Below, piece after piece: positions 36,139-47,407 of a stretch of DNA of 64,000 bases. The DNA is from Phascolomyces articulosus (lineage: Eukaryota > Mucoromycota > Mucoromycetes > Mucorales > Lichtheimiaceae). The notes beneath the pieces are model-generated. The model had not been told where the DNA came from and made no database searches. It saw nothing but the letters and a program-made list of their open reading frames with translations. How positions within the stretch are numbered: the stretch's first letter is position 1; the number at the start of each line of letters is the position of its first letter. A program made the translations under genes and the position numbers. The stretch lies in assembly GCA_025677815.1 (NCBI GenBank), contig JAIXMP010000014.1, positions 62,001 to 126,000 of the forward strand. The letters are read 5' to 3'.

Positions 36139-36408
36139 TTGTACATACATATCCAAGCAATAATGCACACGATGAGATGCAGACAGCGAATGATCATGGA
36201 CGATTGTAAAAAAAAGTTCACAGCCCTGCGCTTCCCCCTCTCCAAAAGGGTAAAAAAGTACATGATTGAGTTATATCCACTTTCCAGATCCCTCAGATTC
36301 AATCTGGAACCAATAGTTATCTTGTTAGACTTTATTCCTTACTGTAAGTATTTCTGTAAACTAGGGTACTACACCACTGTATCAATATACATCTCTCCTC
36401 CGAAATAG
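36139..36408 (+). pseudogene. Possible gene relic
   Basis: An open frame with coding-like residues (MIMDDCKKKFTALRFPLSKR, then YMIELYPLSRSLRFNLEP). Scraps continue to about 36660 in other frames (DFGSKLRIDIYCHIK). No family, promoter or splice structure supports it. It could be a chance frame. Confidence 0.2.
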
Positions 36409-36965
36409 CTTTATCAGCATGGCTATCGTAAAAACTTCTACCCTAAAAATCTCTACATGCAAATGCCACATACGTATCTGGGTTTATCCTCGGTGATGCT
36501 ACTTAGATATAATCGTTCATCTTAAAAGTTGTTATTATACATTATTCTTCGTGTATGATTTCGGATCCAAATTACGTATTGATATTTATTGTCACATTAA
36601 ATAACATAATGATGCTGCTGCTGATGGTGATGAATTTCACAATGAACAAATTTATAACGTATGTCTCCTATGGGTGAGTAACAATGAGTCAATTTATATT
36701 ACGTATTATTATTAGATTATGTATTTTTGTCATATTAGTTTTTTTCATTATATCACAGGGTATAGATCGATCTAATTTTTTTAAAAAATTTCTTTGTATT
36801 TTTACACCAAACAGAAAGAAAGAAACCGCACAACTAGCTGAGTATGTGTATACAAATGTTTATAATAGTGTGTGCAAGTGTTACTATGAATGTATAGTAT
36901 GTCTGTGAATGGAGGGAAATAATAGGTATGTGATGGTTATTTACAATTATGTTTTTTTTACTTGC
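36409..36965. other. Intergenic
   Basis: AT-rich 3' flank of the coiled-coil gene; no feature recognised. Confidence 0.3.
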
Positions 36966-38668
36966 TTATGAAGTGACTCGACGCACCGTATATGCCCATT
37001 CCACTAATCTTTTAAAGTTGACATCCAAATGTTCCGACGAATAAGGTTCAGTAATAAATGCTCTGTTTTTATCTCTTTTCGCCTCCAATAATGCCTTTTC
37101 GAATTGTGCTCTATGTTTATCACAAGCATCCTCAAGTGAATGATGTAATAATGGATGATTCTTGTTGTTTTGTTCAGGTTGACACACGCTAAGTATAGAA
37201 GTGAAAGGTGTACTCCATACTAAATCGTCTATTTGATCCACATAACATTGTACTTGATCAAACATTCGCGCCTTGTTTCGCCATGCATGAACTGTCTCGT
37301 CTAATTCTTCGATACTATCAAACCCAAGATCACATAACATCGCCTGTTGTTTTATGTAAAATAAGTAATCCAATTTGGATTGTTATTACTCCATCCATCC
37401 AATATTTTCCTTTTTGATTCACTTATCCAATTTAACCTCATTGTCCCTTTTTCTTCTATACATACCTCGATTGCTTTGACTTTTCTTGATTTAGATTCGA
37501 TTTCATTTATTTCATGCATCACTTGAACATCTGCTTGAGTGCCAGCAGGGTTAATGGAGGTGGGTTGCTCATGTAATTTTCTAATATACTCTCGTGATTC
37601 TTCCATTTCCTCGTTTGCTTTTTTCATTTTTTCCTCCAACATCTATAATAATGAAAAAAAATATATGTCCATAAATAATCCCAATCAAAACAAGAAAAAG
37701 TGTGCATGTTCAAGTAGATGATCATCTTATTATTACCTTAATTCGTGATTCTAGCGAGGTAGTTACTTGTTTGTATCGTTCATCCATAGCATCCATTGTT
37801 CGTTTTTGAAAGGTAGATTCCCAAGCATGATAATTTGCATTTATTTCATGTTGACTCATTGTTCGTACAAGTCCACTAGATCCTGCTTCTATTATTACAT
37901 TGGGTTTTTTATTTGTTGTTGCAGTTACCCCCTCTTCCTGTTGATCATCATGCTGATCACTTATATCATTTGAAATCCTACTACTTTCTTCATGATAACC
38001 AAATTCGTTATTTCTTGATAATGGTGAGGATGACCGTGACAAAGATCGAGCATCTTGATCGAGAATATTGGATATGGATCTTTCAATACGTAATCGAGTT
38101 TCTGAAGGTGTATCTGAAAACACGTTACTTAATAGTCTGCTATGATGGATGGATGAAGAGGGTGTTTGTGAACTGCGCAAACTGCTTTGATTCATGGACA
38201 TGGAATTATTTGCATAATGTCGTCTTGTATTGCTGGCTGAAGCTGTGGTGGTAGTGGGTAACGGTTCCGATCCAAATGATTTATCATGATTATTTCGTTC
38301 CAAACGATCAGCTTTTACAGGCTGTGACGATGCGCGTGGTCGTTGATCGGATCGTGTTCCTTTTAATGACTTTTCTATAGTAGAATATTATAAATTATTG
38401 ATGAAACTAAAACAAAATGGATATAGAATGATCCTTCTCACATTCTCATTATGGATCTATTTTTTTTTTTTTTAAAAAAAAAAAAAAAGAATGGGTGCCT
38501 GGATTTCAGATTAATATAACTACCTCTAGTAAGGTTACGTGATGAATTATAATGATCGTGGCTATTGTCAGATATGATAGAAAAGTCAGAGAGTCGATCA
38601 ACACTTGGATGGTTTATGCTTCCCCTATGACTGTAAGCAAATGAATATTGATCTGCACATGGATCCAT
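36966..38668 (-). CDS. Ser-rich coiled-coil protein, unrecognised
   Basis: Exons are 38668..38524, 38374..37737, 37642..37466 and 37343..36966; the protein is 445 residues and all phases agree. No named family recognised. The first ~230 residues are polar and Ser/Asn-rich with basic patches (GSINHPSVDRLSDFSII, SSQTPSSSIHHSRLLSN, LSRSSSPLSRNNE), probably disordered and phosphorylatable. From about residue 210 a heptad-like coiled coil begins (TMSQHEINANYHAWESTFQK) and continues through the exon starting MLEEKMKKANEEMEESREY. The C-terminal third is helical with LVEWAYTVRRV near the end. No signal peptide or membrane helix. It could be a cytoskeletal or scaffold protein; that is inference only. 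Confidence 0.75.
38460..38488. repeat. T(14)A(15) palindrome in intron 1
   Basis: The longest T-then-A tract in the window, inside the first intron of the coiled-coil gene. Confidence 0.9.
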
Positions 38669-39777
38669 TGGATTAAGAAATAGTCGTAGCAGAGAGAGAG
38701 AGAGGGTCAGTAAAGAAATTGAAAGAGTATAATATAAGAGGGTTAATTGGTTTTTTAATAAGGAACAAAGGTTATTATTATTGCTGGATCTGAATCCAAA
38801 GCAATTCCCATATTTATATCGATGATTTATTGTTTTTGTTGTTATTATTTTATTAAAAGTGGTTTAGCGACCATCATTCTTCTTGGTGATTATTGTTATC
38901 GTTGTATTATAATTTCTAATCAGAAATTTGATCCTAAAAGTCGGTCAAGTATCATTTTTAAAAGGAGTGATTAATATAATCCAATGATACCATGTGACCA
39001 AATACATGAATTTCTTGGGGAGCATAAAGTTAACAATGGTATGTTTTTTATTTATAATGAAAAGTACCTTGGCGCTTCTACCTCTTACATCATGGGCATA
39101 GCACTGATCAATAATAGATAATGTAAAAAAAAAGTTTTATCTAATCTTCACATTATCATTTTTCTTCAAACTGACATTCTCGTGTGAAGGATTGCTTTTT
39201 CTCGATACAGCGTAGTTAATGGTGATGATCACTGTCGAAAATGGAGAATTCTCTCTTTTCTTCATTATTTTGACTGAAAAACGGAAATAGCGGATAAACT
39301 ACACCTATGCTTTTTTCAAATACTCAATTATCCTGTTAATGGATGAAGTTCATTGTTTTTCTATTCAGTATGATCTTATTATATGTGGTATGAACTTACA
39401 CAAATATCACAGTACCTGCAACTGCACGCTCTAAATGTCAAGGACATATCTTATATATGTAGATATTATTATATAAATGTGATATGTTTACATGCATCTA
39501 TAACCTTTGGTACCATCCTCAGCAAACTCATGGCTACCATATCCAAGAATGTCTCAAAAACAGCACAGCCACAAAAGAAGTTCTGCAACTCAAGGAAGTA
39601 ACTTTATTCTTGATCATAATAACAACAAAAATTCTGGAAAATTTACATGTTTATTTCTTCTTTTCTTTTCTATACTACACCAAACAATCCCATCACCATA
39701 TTATATCTTTTAAACAATCCTACTCTTTCTCTTCATTTTATTAGGCCCTTTCTTTCAGCCAATGACTACAAGATAAA
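38669..39777. other. Divergent intergenic region
   Basis: Separates the minus-strand coiled-coil gene from the plus-strand seven-helix gene. Overlapping short frames at 39383-39744 look partly coding-like (HPQQTHGYHIQECLKNST) but have no consistent structure, and I do not call them. A pyrimidine-rich stretch precedes the ATG at 39778. Confidence 0.35.
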
Positions 39778-41160
39778 ATGCCCCGTAGTTATATTATTCT
39801 CTTATATAGTTTGAGCAGTGTCTCCCTAACATTGTCTCTATCAGTCATGTCAGTATCAATATTCCACGCCATACGAGCAAAACAATACTACTGGCGTTAT
39901 GTAATCATGTTTACTGCTGGTCTATTTCAATCTATCCGTAGCATCATTCTTATTGCAATGGCAATTCAAGCGACAAATCTTGGCTATATTGATCTTTTTT
40001 ATTCAAGTACAGCCGCCATGATATTTTTCGATCAAATGTTTCCACTCCTTTTATTTTGTACTTTTTTCGAAGTGTGTCGTACAATTATCAATATAGAAAC
40101 AAAGAACGCTTCTATTACTGCTGCTGCTACTACAATAAACCATCAACAACAGACTCCTCGCCAATCATCAGCCAACAACACTCCTAATGTCACTGTCACT
40201 GCTACTGCTACCCCCAGTAAAGAGCAACATTCACCGTTATCTTATACCAAAAAATATTTCAAAAAGAAGCTTATTAGCACTTATACGGCTTATTTATGGA
40301 CCTTCATTATTCTTATTGTTATGATTGCATTCTGCGGCACGTATAGTAGCATCGAAACCGAATACGGCGAAAGAGTACGCTATTCACAGTATACCTTTAG
40401 TCAGGCAATGCCATTCAACGTGATTGGCATGTATACGTTTAGTAGACTCGGTCTCTGGGCATATGTGTTTTATGGAATAATGCAACTCTGGGCAGGATGG
40501 AAGGAACTACGACCATACAAAAAATCTTTATTGTCCTTTTTCTTTATTGTGTTTTTGCTTCCAATAATTGGATATACAGTAACTGCAGTGTATCTTATGG
40601 ATCCATATGCTGAAGCTTACCTTATCATATCTTTTATTACAGTGAATTTGGTTGGTTTATTTGGATTACTCTGGGCAACCTATGCTTCCAGAGCTTATTG
40701 GTCACCATCACAAATTGTTGCAATATATAATAATGCTCAACAACAACCACCCATGTCTTTCATGCCCGGCTCCCAAACTCCTGTTGGAGCAGCAGCTCTT
40801 CCACAGCAGCAACAGTATGCAATAATGCAATCATCACCACTACCCTCTACTTCTTTAATGGCAACAACTCCTATTATTTCTCAAACACAACCATCTTCCA
40901 ATCAGTTAGTATACCAGCAGCAACAACAGTACCCAATTGTACAAATTCCACAACAGCAATTCCAACCTGGACAACCATATCCTATTGTACAAATTCCTAT
41001 TGATCAATTTACGCAAGCCAATCAACAACAACAATATCCTACAGTTTTCCTCCAATCGGTTTCATCACCACAACCACCAGATGGTCAACATCACGTCGCT
41101 GAGCAACAACACCAACAAATGCAAAATCCAAATCAATATACTACAGATGATCATCGTTAA
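39778..41160 (+). CDS. Seven-transmembrane protein with Gln-rich cytosolic tail
   Basis: Single-exon gene, 460 residues, starting MPRSYIILLYSLSSVSLTL. Seven hydrophobic helices can be placed at about 5-30, 38-62, 66-90, 160-185, 215-240, 247-273 and 280-305. A Thr/Ser/Gln-rich loop (about 105-150) lies between helices 3 and 4. The last ~145 residues are Gln/Pro-rich, with two copies of YPIVQIP plus a YPTV variant spaced by Gln-rich linkers. The helix count and polar tail resemble receptor-like proteins, but no GPCR signature (such as DRY or NPxxY) is visible and I do not name a family. The start is supported by the decayed tandem copy, which aligns from its first Met. Confidence 0.85.
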   Translation: MPRSYIILLYSLSSVSLTLSLSVMSVSIFHAIRAKQYYWRYVIMFTAGLFQSIRSIILIAMAIQATNLGYIDLFYSSTAAMIFFDQMFPLLLFCTFFEVCRTIINIETKNASITAAATTINHQQQTPRQSSANNTPNVTVTATATPSKEQHSPLSYTKKYFKKKLISTYTAYLWTFIILIVMIAFCGTYSSIETEYGERVRYSQYTFSQAMPFNVIGMYTFSRLGLWAYVFYGIMQLWAGWKELRPYKKSLLSFFFIVFLLPIIGYTVTAVYLMDPYAEAYLIISFITVNLVGLFGLLWATYASRAYWSPSQIVAIYNNAQQQPPMSFMPGSQTPVGAAALPQQQQYAIMQSSPLPSTSLMATTPIISQTQPSSNQLVYQQQQQYPIVQIPQQQFQPGQPYPIVQIPIDQFTQANQQQQYPTVFLQSVSSPQPPDGQHHVAEQQHQQMQNPNQYTTDDHR

Positions 41161-41962
41161 TGGTATATAAATAAATCAATAACATTATATAATCTATTTT
41201 TTTGTGTTTTTGCTACAACATGACTCCTTTTTTGTACTTCATTTTTTTTTATATTTTCTATTTTATAATTGAAAACAATCACTGTACGTAATATATTCTT
41301 TACGATTTATTAATAATAGTTATAACCAAATGCTTCTTTGCATTATAACAATAAATTATATAATGTTTTTGACTTTTTCGTTAGGCAAGATGAGGAAGAG
41401 GTGCTTTTTTCATATATATTTCCTGTTATAATCATGTAAATTTATGAATACATTGTCTACGGTTATTAATCAACAAAAACCTTTTATAGATGTTTGTGGA
41501 AGTGTAGTTGTATAGATGGCAGATAATCAATCAGCCTACATTTTTCTTAATAACAACAAAACCCATAAGGTTTAATTCAACGAATAATATCACCATTAGT
41601 GACGAAAGTAAAATTTACACTGTACATAATTATTTCAAAAGTATCCTTGTTCACTTTATCGTTGGCTGATCATTTTATATATGTAAAATTGTGATTATAT
41701 ATTTTTTTTCAGTATCAACAATAGTGTGTTGTCATGTGATATAATATATAATCCATCACTTTTTTTTTTCTTTCGTGGCGAAGATAAACGATCATCATCT
41801 TTTATCCTTACCAGGTACCCTCAGCCACACAGCAAAACGAGCTACCAATAAAACTCTCTCTGCCACTATTTTATTATATCATTATCCATTAAAAATCCCC
41901 GTTCCTGGCTGAATCGACCTTTGAACAACAACGGCAACGGATACTAATAAAGATGGAATGTT
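41161..41962. other. Intergenic between seven-helix gene and its decayed copy
   Basis: AT-rich; no gene. A CTCTCTCTGCCA-type pyrimidine patch near 41860 precedes the relic start. Confidence 0.3.
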
Positions 41963-42939
41963 ATGTCGCAAATCATCAGGAAGGTGTCAGTGGTATGGAC
42001 GGTCATCACATTAGTACTTGGTTTTATTACCGCTGTTGCAGCCTGTGCCAATCTTTTCAAATGTTTCGTTATTGTTAAGTATACACATTTATCACAGCAA
42101 TAGGCACCATTGGCATTCTCCACAGTAGTTTGGAGTTAAGTGTGATAGTGTTGCTATATACCTTAGATACTGACATTTACTACCGCTTGTAAAAGTCCAT
42201 GGTTTTTTTCAGTTTATCTCTTTTCTTTATTGTGTATTTTTTGAAACGTATCGAGGTTTAATAATAAGGCAACATTCCAAATGACGATAACAAGAATGCA
42301 ATTTTTAACCGATTAATGACATACAGCATAATTTTTTGTTATTTATTTTGGGTATTTATTTTAATCATTATAAATGTTGCATATACAGCAGTTTTTATCA
42401 TCTTGGTTACTAAATCCCATCCTGAATCTATGCACACAATTATAAGAAACCTCAGTAATTTGATGAACCATGGAAGCTAGGTAGGTATACATTGTGCTGG
42501 TTACCTTTCTACAAATTCAAGCTTATAGTTTACTGCGTCCTTTTATTAAAACTTTATCCATTTTTCTTGACACCATTATTATTTCAACTATCGGATGCTC
42601 TGTTGTTGTAGAAGAATATAGTAGTTTTATGGAATTTATATTGTCAAGTTTGTTTTAATTGATATTGTGGGTATTTTAGGCCTTTTATACGCTGTGTTTC
42701 GGTGCTCAGCAAGGTATTGGATATATGTGAAGTCTTCTCCTACACTAATCATTATGCAACAGCAACCTTATGTTGTGTATAATCAGCAATACACATCGCC
42801 AGCAGCTCTGGTGTTTGTTGATAATATGCAAGTGCAACTACAATACTGTATCCAGTTATTCAAATCTCACCACAACAACAACTTGCAGATGCCACAACAA
42901 CCTATTATTCTTCAATTCCTCATTAATCTTTTACAATAG
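41963..42939 (+). pseudogene. Decayed tandem copy of the seven-transmembrane gene
   Basis: Starts at the ATG at 41963 (MSQIIRKVSVVWTVITLVLG), matching the intact gene's first helix. It then shifts frame near 42079 (YTFITAIGTIGILHSS, matching MFTAGLFQSIRS). It continues in pieces: FLYCVFFETYRGLIIR (against LLFCTFFEVCRTIIN), RLMTYSIIFCYLFWVFIL (against LISTYTAYLWTFIIL), and IDIVGILGLLYAVF (against VNLVGLFGLLWATY). The Gln-rich tail persists as MQQQPYVVYNQQYTSPAAL. Helices 1-4, helix 7 and the start of the tail are traceable in order, with at least four frame changes or stops. No introns explain the breaks, since the intact copy has none. Confidence 0.8.
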
Positions 42940-43288
42940 CACCAGACTGCTACTATCATTGCTTCATAAACCTCTGCTATTAATACCCATCCGCAGTAGT
43001 ATAAAGTCATAGTAACTTGTAACCTCTAAACATACTTTCCAGCACCCATTGTAGTCGCACGTAATATTTCATAATATCGTTCTAGCATTTATATCAGTGT
43101 AATTACAAAAAAAAAAAAAAAGAGTAGTTTTTTATACATATTTCATAATCATGATAAAAAAAAATAAGTAGTAATAATACAATAATAGTGTGAAATGAAA
43201 TGGATATAATTATAAATTACATAAAAGAAATTATTGGTTGATAAACAGGGTGATGGAGGAGGTCATCAAAATGGTGGTGTATTTTTTT
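42940..43288. other. Intergenic
   Basis: Shared 3' flank of the seven-helix relic (+) and P450 gene A (-). No feature recognised. Confidence 0.3.
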
Positions 43289-45692
43289 TTATGAAACAGT
43301 AGATCGCTTGACAATGCGTACATTGTATTGAGCAGGAGTAACTACTATACCCGAATCCACTGCCTTGGTATCATCGGGATAGACAGGCTCACCCTTTTCA
43401 TTGAGAGGAGGTTCAACAGAATAACTTGCAAAGATTTGGATCAAAGCGGCAAACATTTCAACTTCAGACTATTATGATGGAATGTAATAAAAATAAATAA
43501 GAATCGCGTATTTTTGCTATCATTTATGTTTTTTTCGACTTACAAGGTAAATACCAGGACAAACTCGTCTATTAATTTTTATACAGAACGGTGAGGTTTT
43601 TTTAGTTCCAATATTATCAACACAATGATTATTAGCATATATTTTTTTCCATCTTTTATTCTTACCTTCCCCAACCAAATTGATAGTGATCTCTATTTTC
43701 TAATCGACCGTTAGCAGCAGCGTACATGGTGGATTTAATATTCATGAAACGCTCTGGAATAAATTCTTCTGGATTCTCGAATACATTAGGGTTCATGTGA
43801 ATACCATTCATATCTAATAAAATATAAAAAGAAAATATGATCCATTTATCAATATGAGATGAAAATTTAAGAACGATAACAACTATAAATTAATTTTTTA
43901 ATACATACTGCACATAACAATGGCACCCTTGGGAATAACATATCCATGAGATATAACTAGTAATAAATAAATATTAATATAAAAAATTCATGGTCCTTAT
44001 TATTATTTTTCACAACACCAGTTGTTAATTAATAATTAGCTTTATTAAAAAAAATTACACTTACTATCTTCATCGGCAATATGGGACATGCCAAAATGGG
44101 TAATGTTACGGAAACGCATGCACTCTCGTTGCACCGCAGCAAGATAAGGAAGGCTGGAACGATCATCAAAAGTAGGCACACGTTTATGTTCTGCTACGAA
44201 AGCATCCAATTCCTCATGCATCTTTTTCTGAATATGAGGACGATTGACCAAAATCACTAATGCCCAAGCCAAAGAAACACTGGTGGTATCCGTACCAGCA
44301 ATTGTGATATCACTCATAGTAACCATGATATCATCATCATCCAAATCATGTTCGTCCTTGATTTCATACAGGGTCTTGATAAATGATTTTTCGCTCGAAT
44401 TTTTAGCTTCCATAATTAATTTCTTGAAAGAATTGGCACGAAGGGAAAGTAAACGTTCACCTTCCAATCTCTTCTTGCTTCCAGTGAATAAATCCAAAAA
44501 TTTCATGGCAGGAACAAAGGTACCTATGTCATTAGCGGGACTACCATAGGCTACACTATCTTCGACGTATTTGACAAGGTGAGTGAATAATTCATCATCA
44601 ATGGTTTTGGCACGTTTGCCAAACATGGTGGTAAGAATTAAATTGAGAGAAGCGAGTTGGAGGTATTTCACAGGATTGAGACCCTTGATAGGATCAGAAT
44701 TGCTAGCCAAGTTATCCACAAGGTAATCGACCTCTCTTTCAATTACGTCACGGAATTTATCTACCATCTTGGGTGCCAAAACAGTCAATACTAATAACAT
44801 TTAATCATCATTGTTAGTTAAAATATGTCGTTTTCTACTATTATACTACAAATATAAAAACGTGCTCTTACCAGCCTTTCTAGTGTTTCTCCAGCTCTTG
44901 CCAGCATCGGTAAATACTACACCTCTATTTTTCGATGATGATAATAATAATAAGGTTAATCAAATAGTTCCGTTAATCTTAGTCAATGATCTAAAAATAG
45001 CTGTTAAATTTCTTATGCATAAAAAAAAAGAAAAATACTTACTTTCCACCCATGGCATACTTCATATAAGTAAAGGCCATAAAAGGTCTGGAAGAAGCAA
45101 CTGCACCGTTGGTAACAAAAATATCGTGCGCCAATTTAGGATCATTTAACATGATCCATTTTTGAATACCCATGTTGACTTGAATGATATCGCCTGTAGT
45201 GAAATTGAGAGTATAAAGTCGTTGTTAATAAATAATGAATACCGAACTCTTGTTACACCCATGGGGTATTGGTTTATTGTTGTTATCGTAATTGTTGTTA
45301 TCACCGTTTACTAATACCCGTCATTATAATATATTTATTATACGTACTACCAAGTTCGTTGTGCCATTTTGTAATTTGTTGTGACACCATGGGTCCCAAA
45401 GAAAGAAGATGACCTATTTATTTTCATGGATAGAATAATATTTGAAATGCATAAGAAGAACGAGAAGTAAAGAATGATGAAGATGTTACGAGATATGATC
45501 TGTACCAAAAAAGGGGTATTGTTGTTTGGGTGTAGGGATTTCCTTGGTACCCGGTTGATGTTGTCCTGCAGCAATACGTTTTTGTTGTTTATAAACAGCA
45601 AGAATGGCAAATAAGACAGCTACAGTGGCACCTGCAGCAGAAGTAAATGCGGGATCACGATTATTCCACCAATTTGTACTAAATAATGGCAT
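43289..45692 (-). CDS. Cytochrome P450, gene A
   Basis: Heme-thiolate monooxygenase of the ER membrane; substrate unknown. Nine exons: 45692..45506, 45413..45351, 45193..45043, 44924..44872, 44790..44065, 43956..43909, 43813..43666, 43568..43544 and 43468..43289; the protein is 526 residues. An N-terminal anchor (SAAGATVAVLFAILAVYK) precedes a Pro-rich hinge. The I-helix is ITIAGTDTTSVSL, the K-helix ECMR (ExxR) lies in AAVQRECMRFRNI, and the PERF motif lies in PEEFIPERF. The heme loop is FGWGRRVCPGIYL, with the ligand Cys on a 25-nt exon. Seven of its splice positions match those of gene C. It is divergently arranged with gene B across 1.7 kb. I cannot assign a CYP number from sequence alone. 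Confidence 0.93.
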
Positions 45693-47407
45693 TCTTGTTA
45701 TTAATGAATGAAAATCAGAATAGGATAAAAATGAAAAGAAGAAAAGAAAAAGAAAGATGGAATTGATGTTTTTTTTACTGAATAATATAAAATCATTAAA
45801 ACGCTATTGTAGCACATTGAATTTTATTTTCCTTTGACAGTTACACGTAAATGTTTACACCGCGCTTCGTTGCTAGTATATTTCTCATGATCATTTAACA
45901 TTAAATCTATTATTACTATTATTACTATTCATTTAAATTCTCAGTATTTGAATATAATGTTATTGCCTTGAAAGTCATGAGCATGACGATGGATCTGGTG
46001 ATAAGAATGATTCAAGTAGAGTAATGATATTAAATCGAATAGTAATAAATGATTACGACCTATTTGTAACACGCAATGTTACACCCGCTAGGTTCAATAT
46101 TATAAATACTTGGCCACCTTTTTAACGAACCAGACTCCCATATCCCATATACAGTACTATAAAGAGAAACAATTTGTCGACGGAATCTCAAGACCGGTAT
46201 TACAGGAAATGATGAGGAGAGGAGTCGTATGATTATTCTGTAACTTATTACTATTATAATAAACATTACAACGACAATAAAGATAAAAAGACGATTTAGT
46301 TGCTTGTAATGTTCTAGGAGAAGAAGATAGAGGAAGAAGAAGGAGGGAAAAAATATGATTGCATAAATTTCATCCTCTTTACCTCTTCACTGAGACCATT
46401 TAAAAAAAAGGGTGATCGATGCTTTTTTCTTTTGCTCCCTTTTTTTTAGACTCCCAAAAAAAAAAACCTTACACATTGGAAATAAGGTTTGCTACCTTTT
46501 TCTTTATTGCATAAGTGAAAAATCATTTTTTTTTTTTGTGATTAGCAGTGAGTTTGTGCACATCATTTTCATCAGAAAAATAGACGCATGGGCTATCTGG
46601 CCGCCGTCTAGCAGATGTATATATAACACAGACATGGCTAAAGACTTATACATTTTTATTTAATATACAGCTACATTATAGCTAGTTCAAGTACTATAAG
46701 CTCAGCCCCCTTTCTTTGAAATAAAAATGATCTTGTTGTATATATCGAACTTTGTTTCTTCTTCAATTCACGGTAATATGATGGATAAAATGGCTTTATG
46801 TACTCTCCATAAAAAATTATATATATTTATTATAAGAGAATAAGATGTTCCTGCGTTTAGATAACAAGGAGAAAGAAAATATGGCAAAAGAAAGAGGAGT
46901 TGTCTCTTTTTTAAACAACACCTATGTAATGGTGAAGTTTGATGATAAGAACAAGAAGCAGCCTCACACAATAAATGAGGGGAAGATCAAGAAGAGCCTA
47001 TGGAATAAATTCTTACTTTAACAAATTATATATTCATGTATTAAGTTGTAAATGCAATAGTGGTTTTGGATACTAGATTCTTTAAGAAATAAATCAATTT
47101 TTTTCAAGAAGTACGTAATAGTCAATCATAATAGTAGTAATTGCCACATTTTTCTTCTCCTATTGTATAACAAAGATCCTTTTTCCCAGGATGAGGGTTT
47201 ATTCGATTAAATTCCACCTCCCTTTTTGAATGATGAGCTAGGTTCATGTCAAGGAGACATAGAAAAAAAAATGTTTATTCTTGTTGATGATACCAGACAT
47301 TTATAAAACATCCCATTGTCATCTATCTCTTTTTAGCTTTCTTTTTTCTTTCTATTTCTTTCATATATATTTATATACCAGAACATAAAAAAAGTCAAAA
47401 ACAAATC
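45693..47407. promoter_or_regulatory. Divergent region between P450 genes A and B
   Basis: Holds the promoters of two divergently transcribed P450 genes. The side toward gene B is pyrimidine-rich (CTTTTTAGCTTTCTTTTTTCTTTC type) over 47320-47370. No specific binding site is claimed, and no gene is seen. Confidence 0.35.

Noticed and set aside
41963..42939. Intact multi-exon second seven-helix gene
   Set aside because: Candidate introns would be about 25-30 nt or lack proper sites, and the intact paralogue has no introns.
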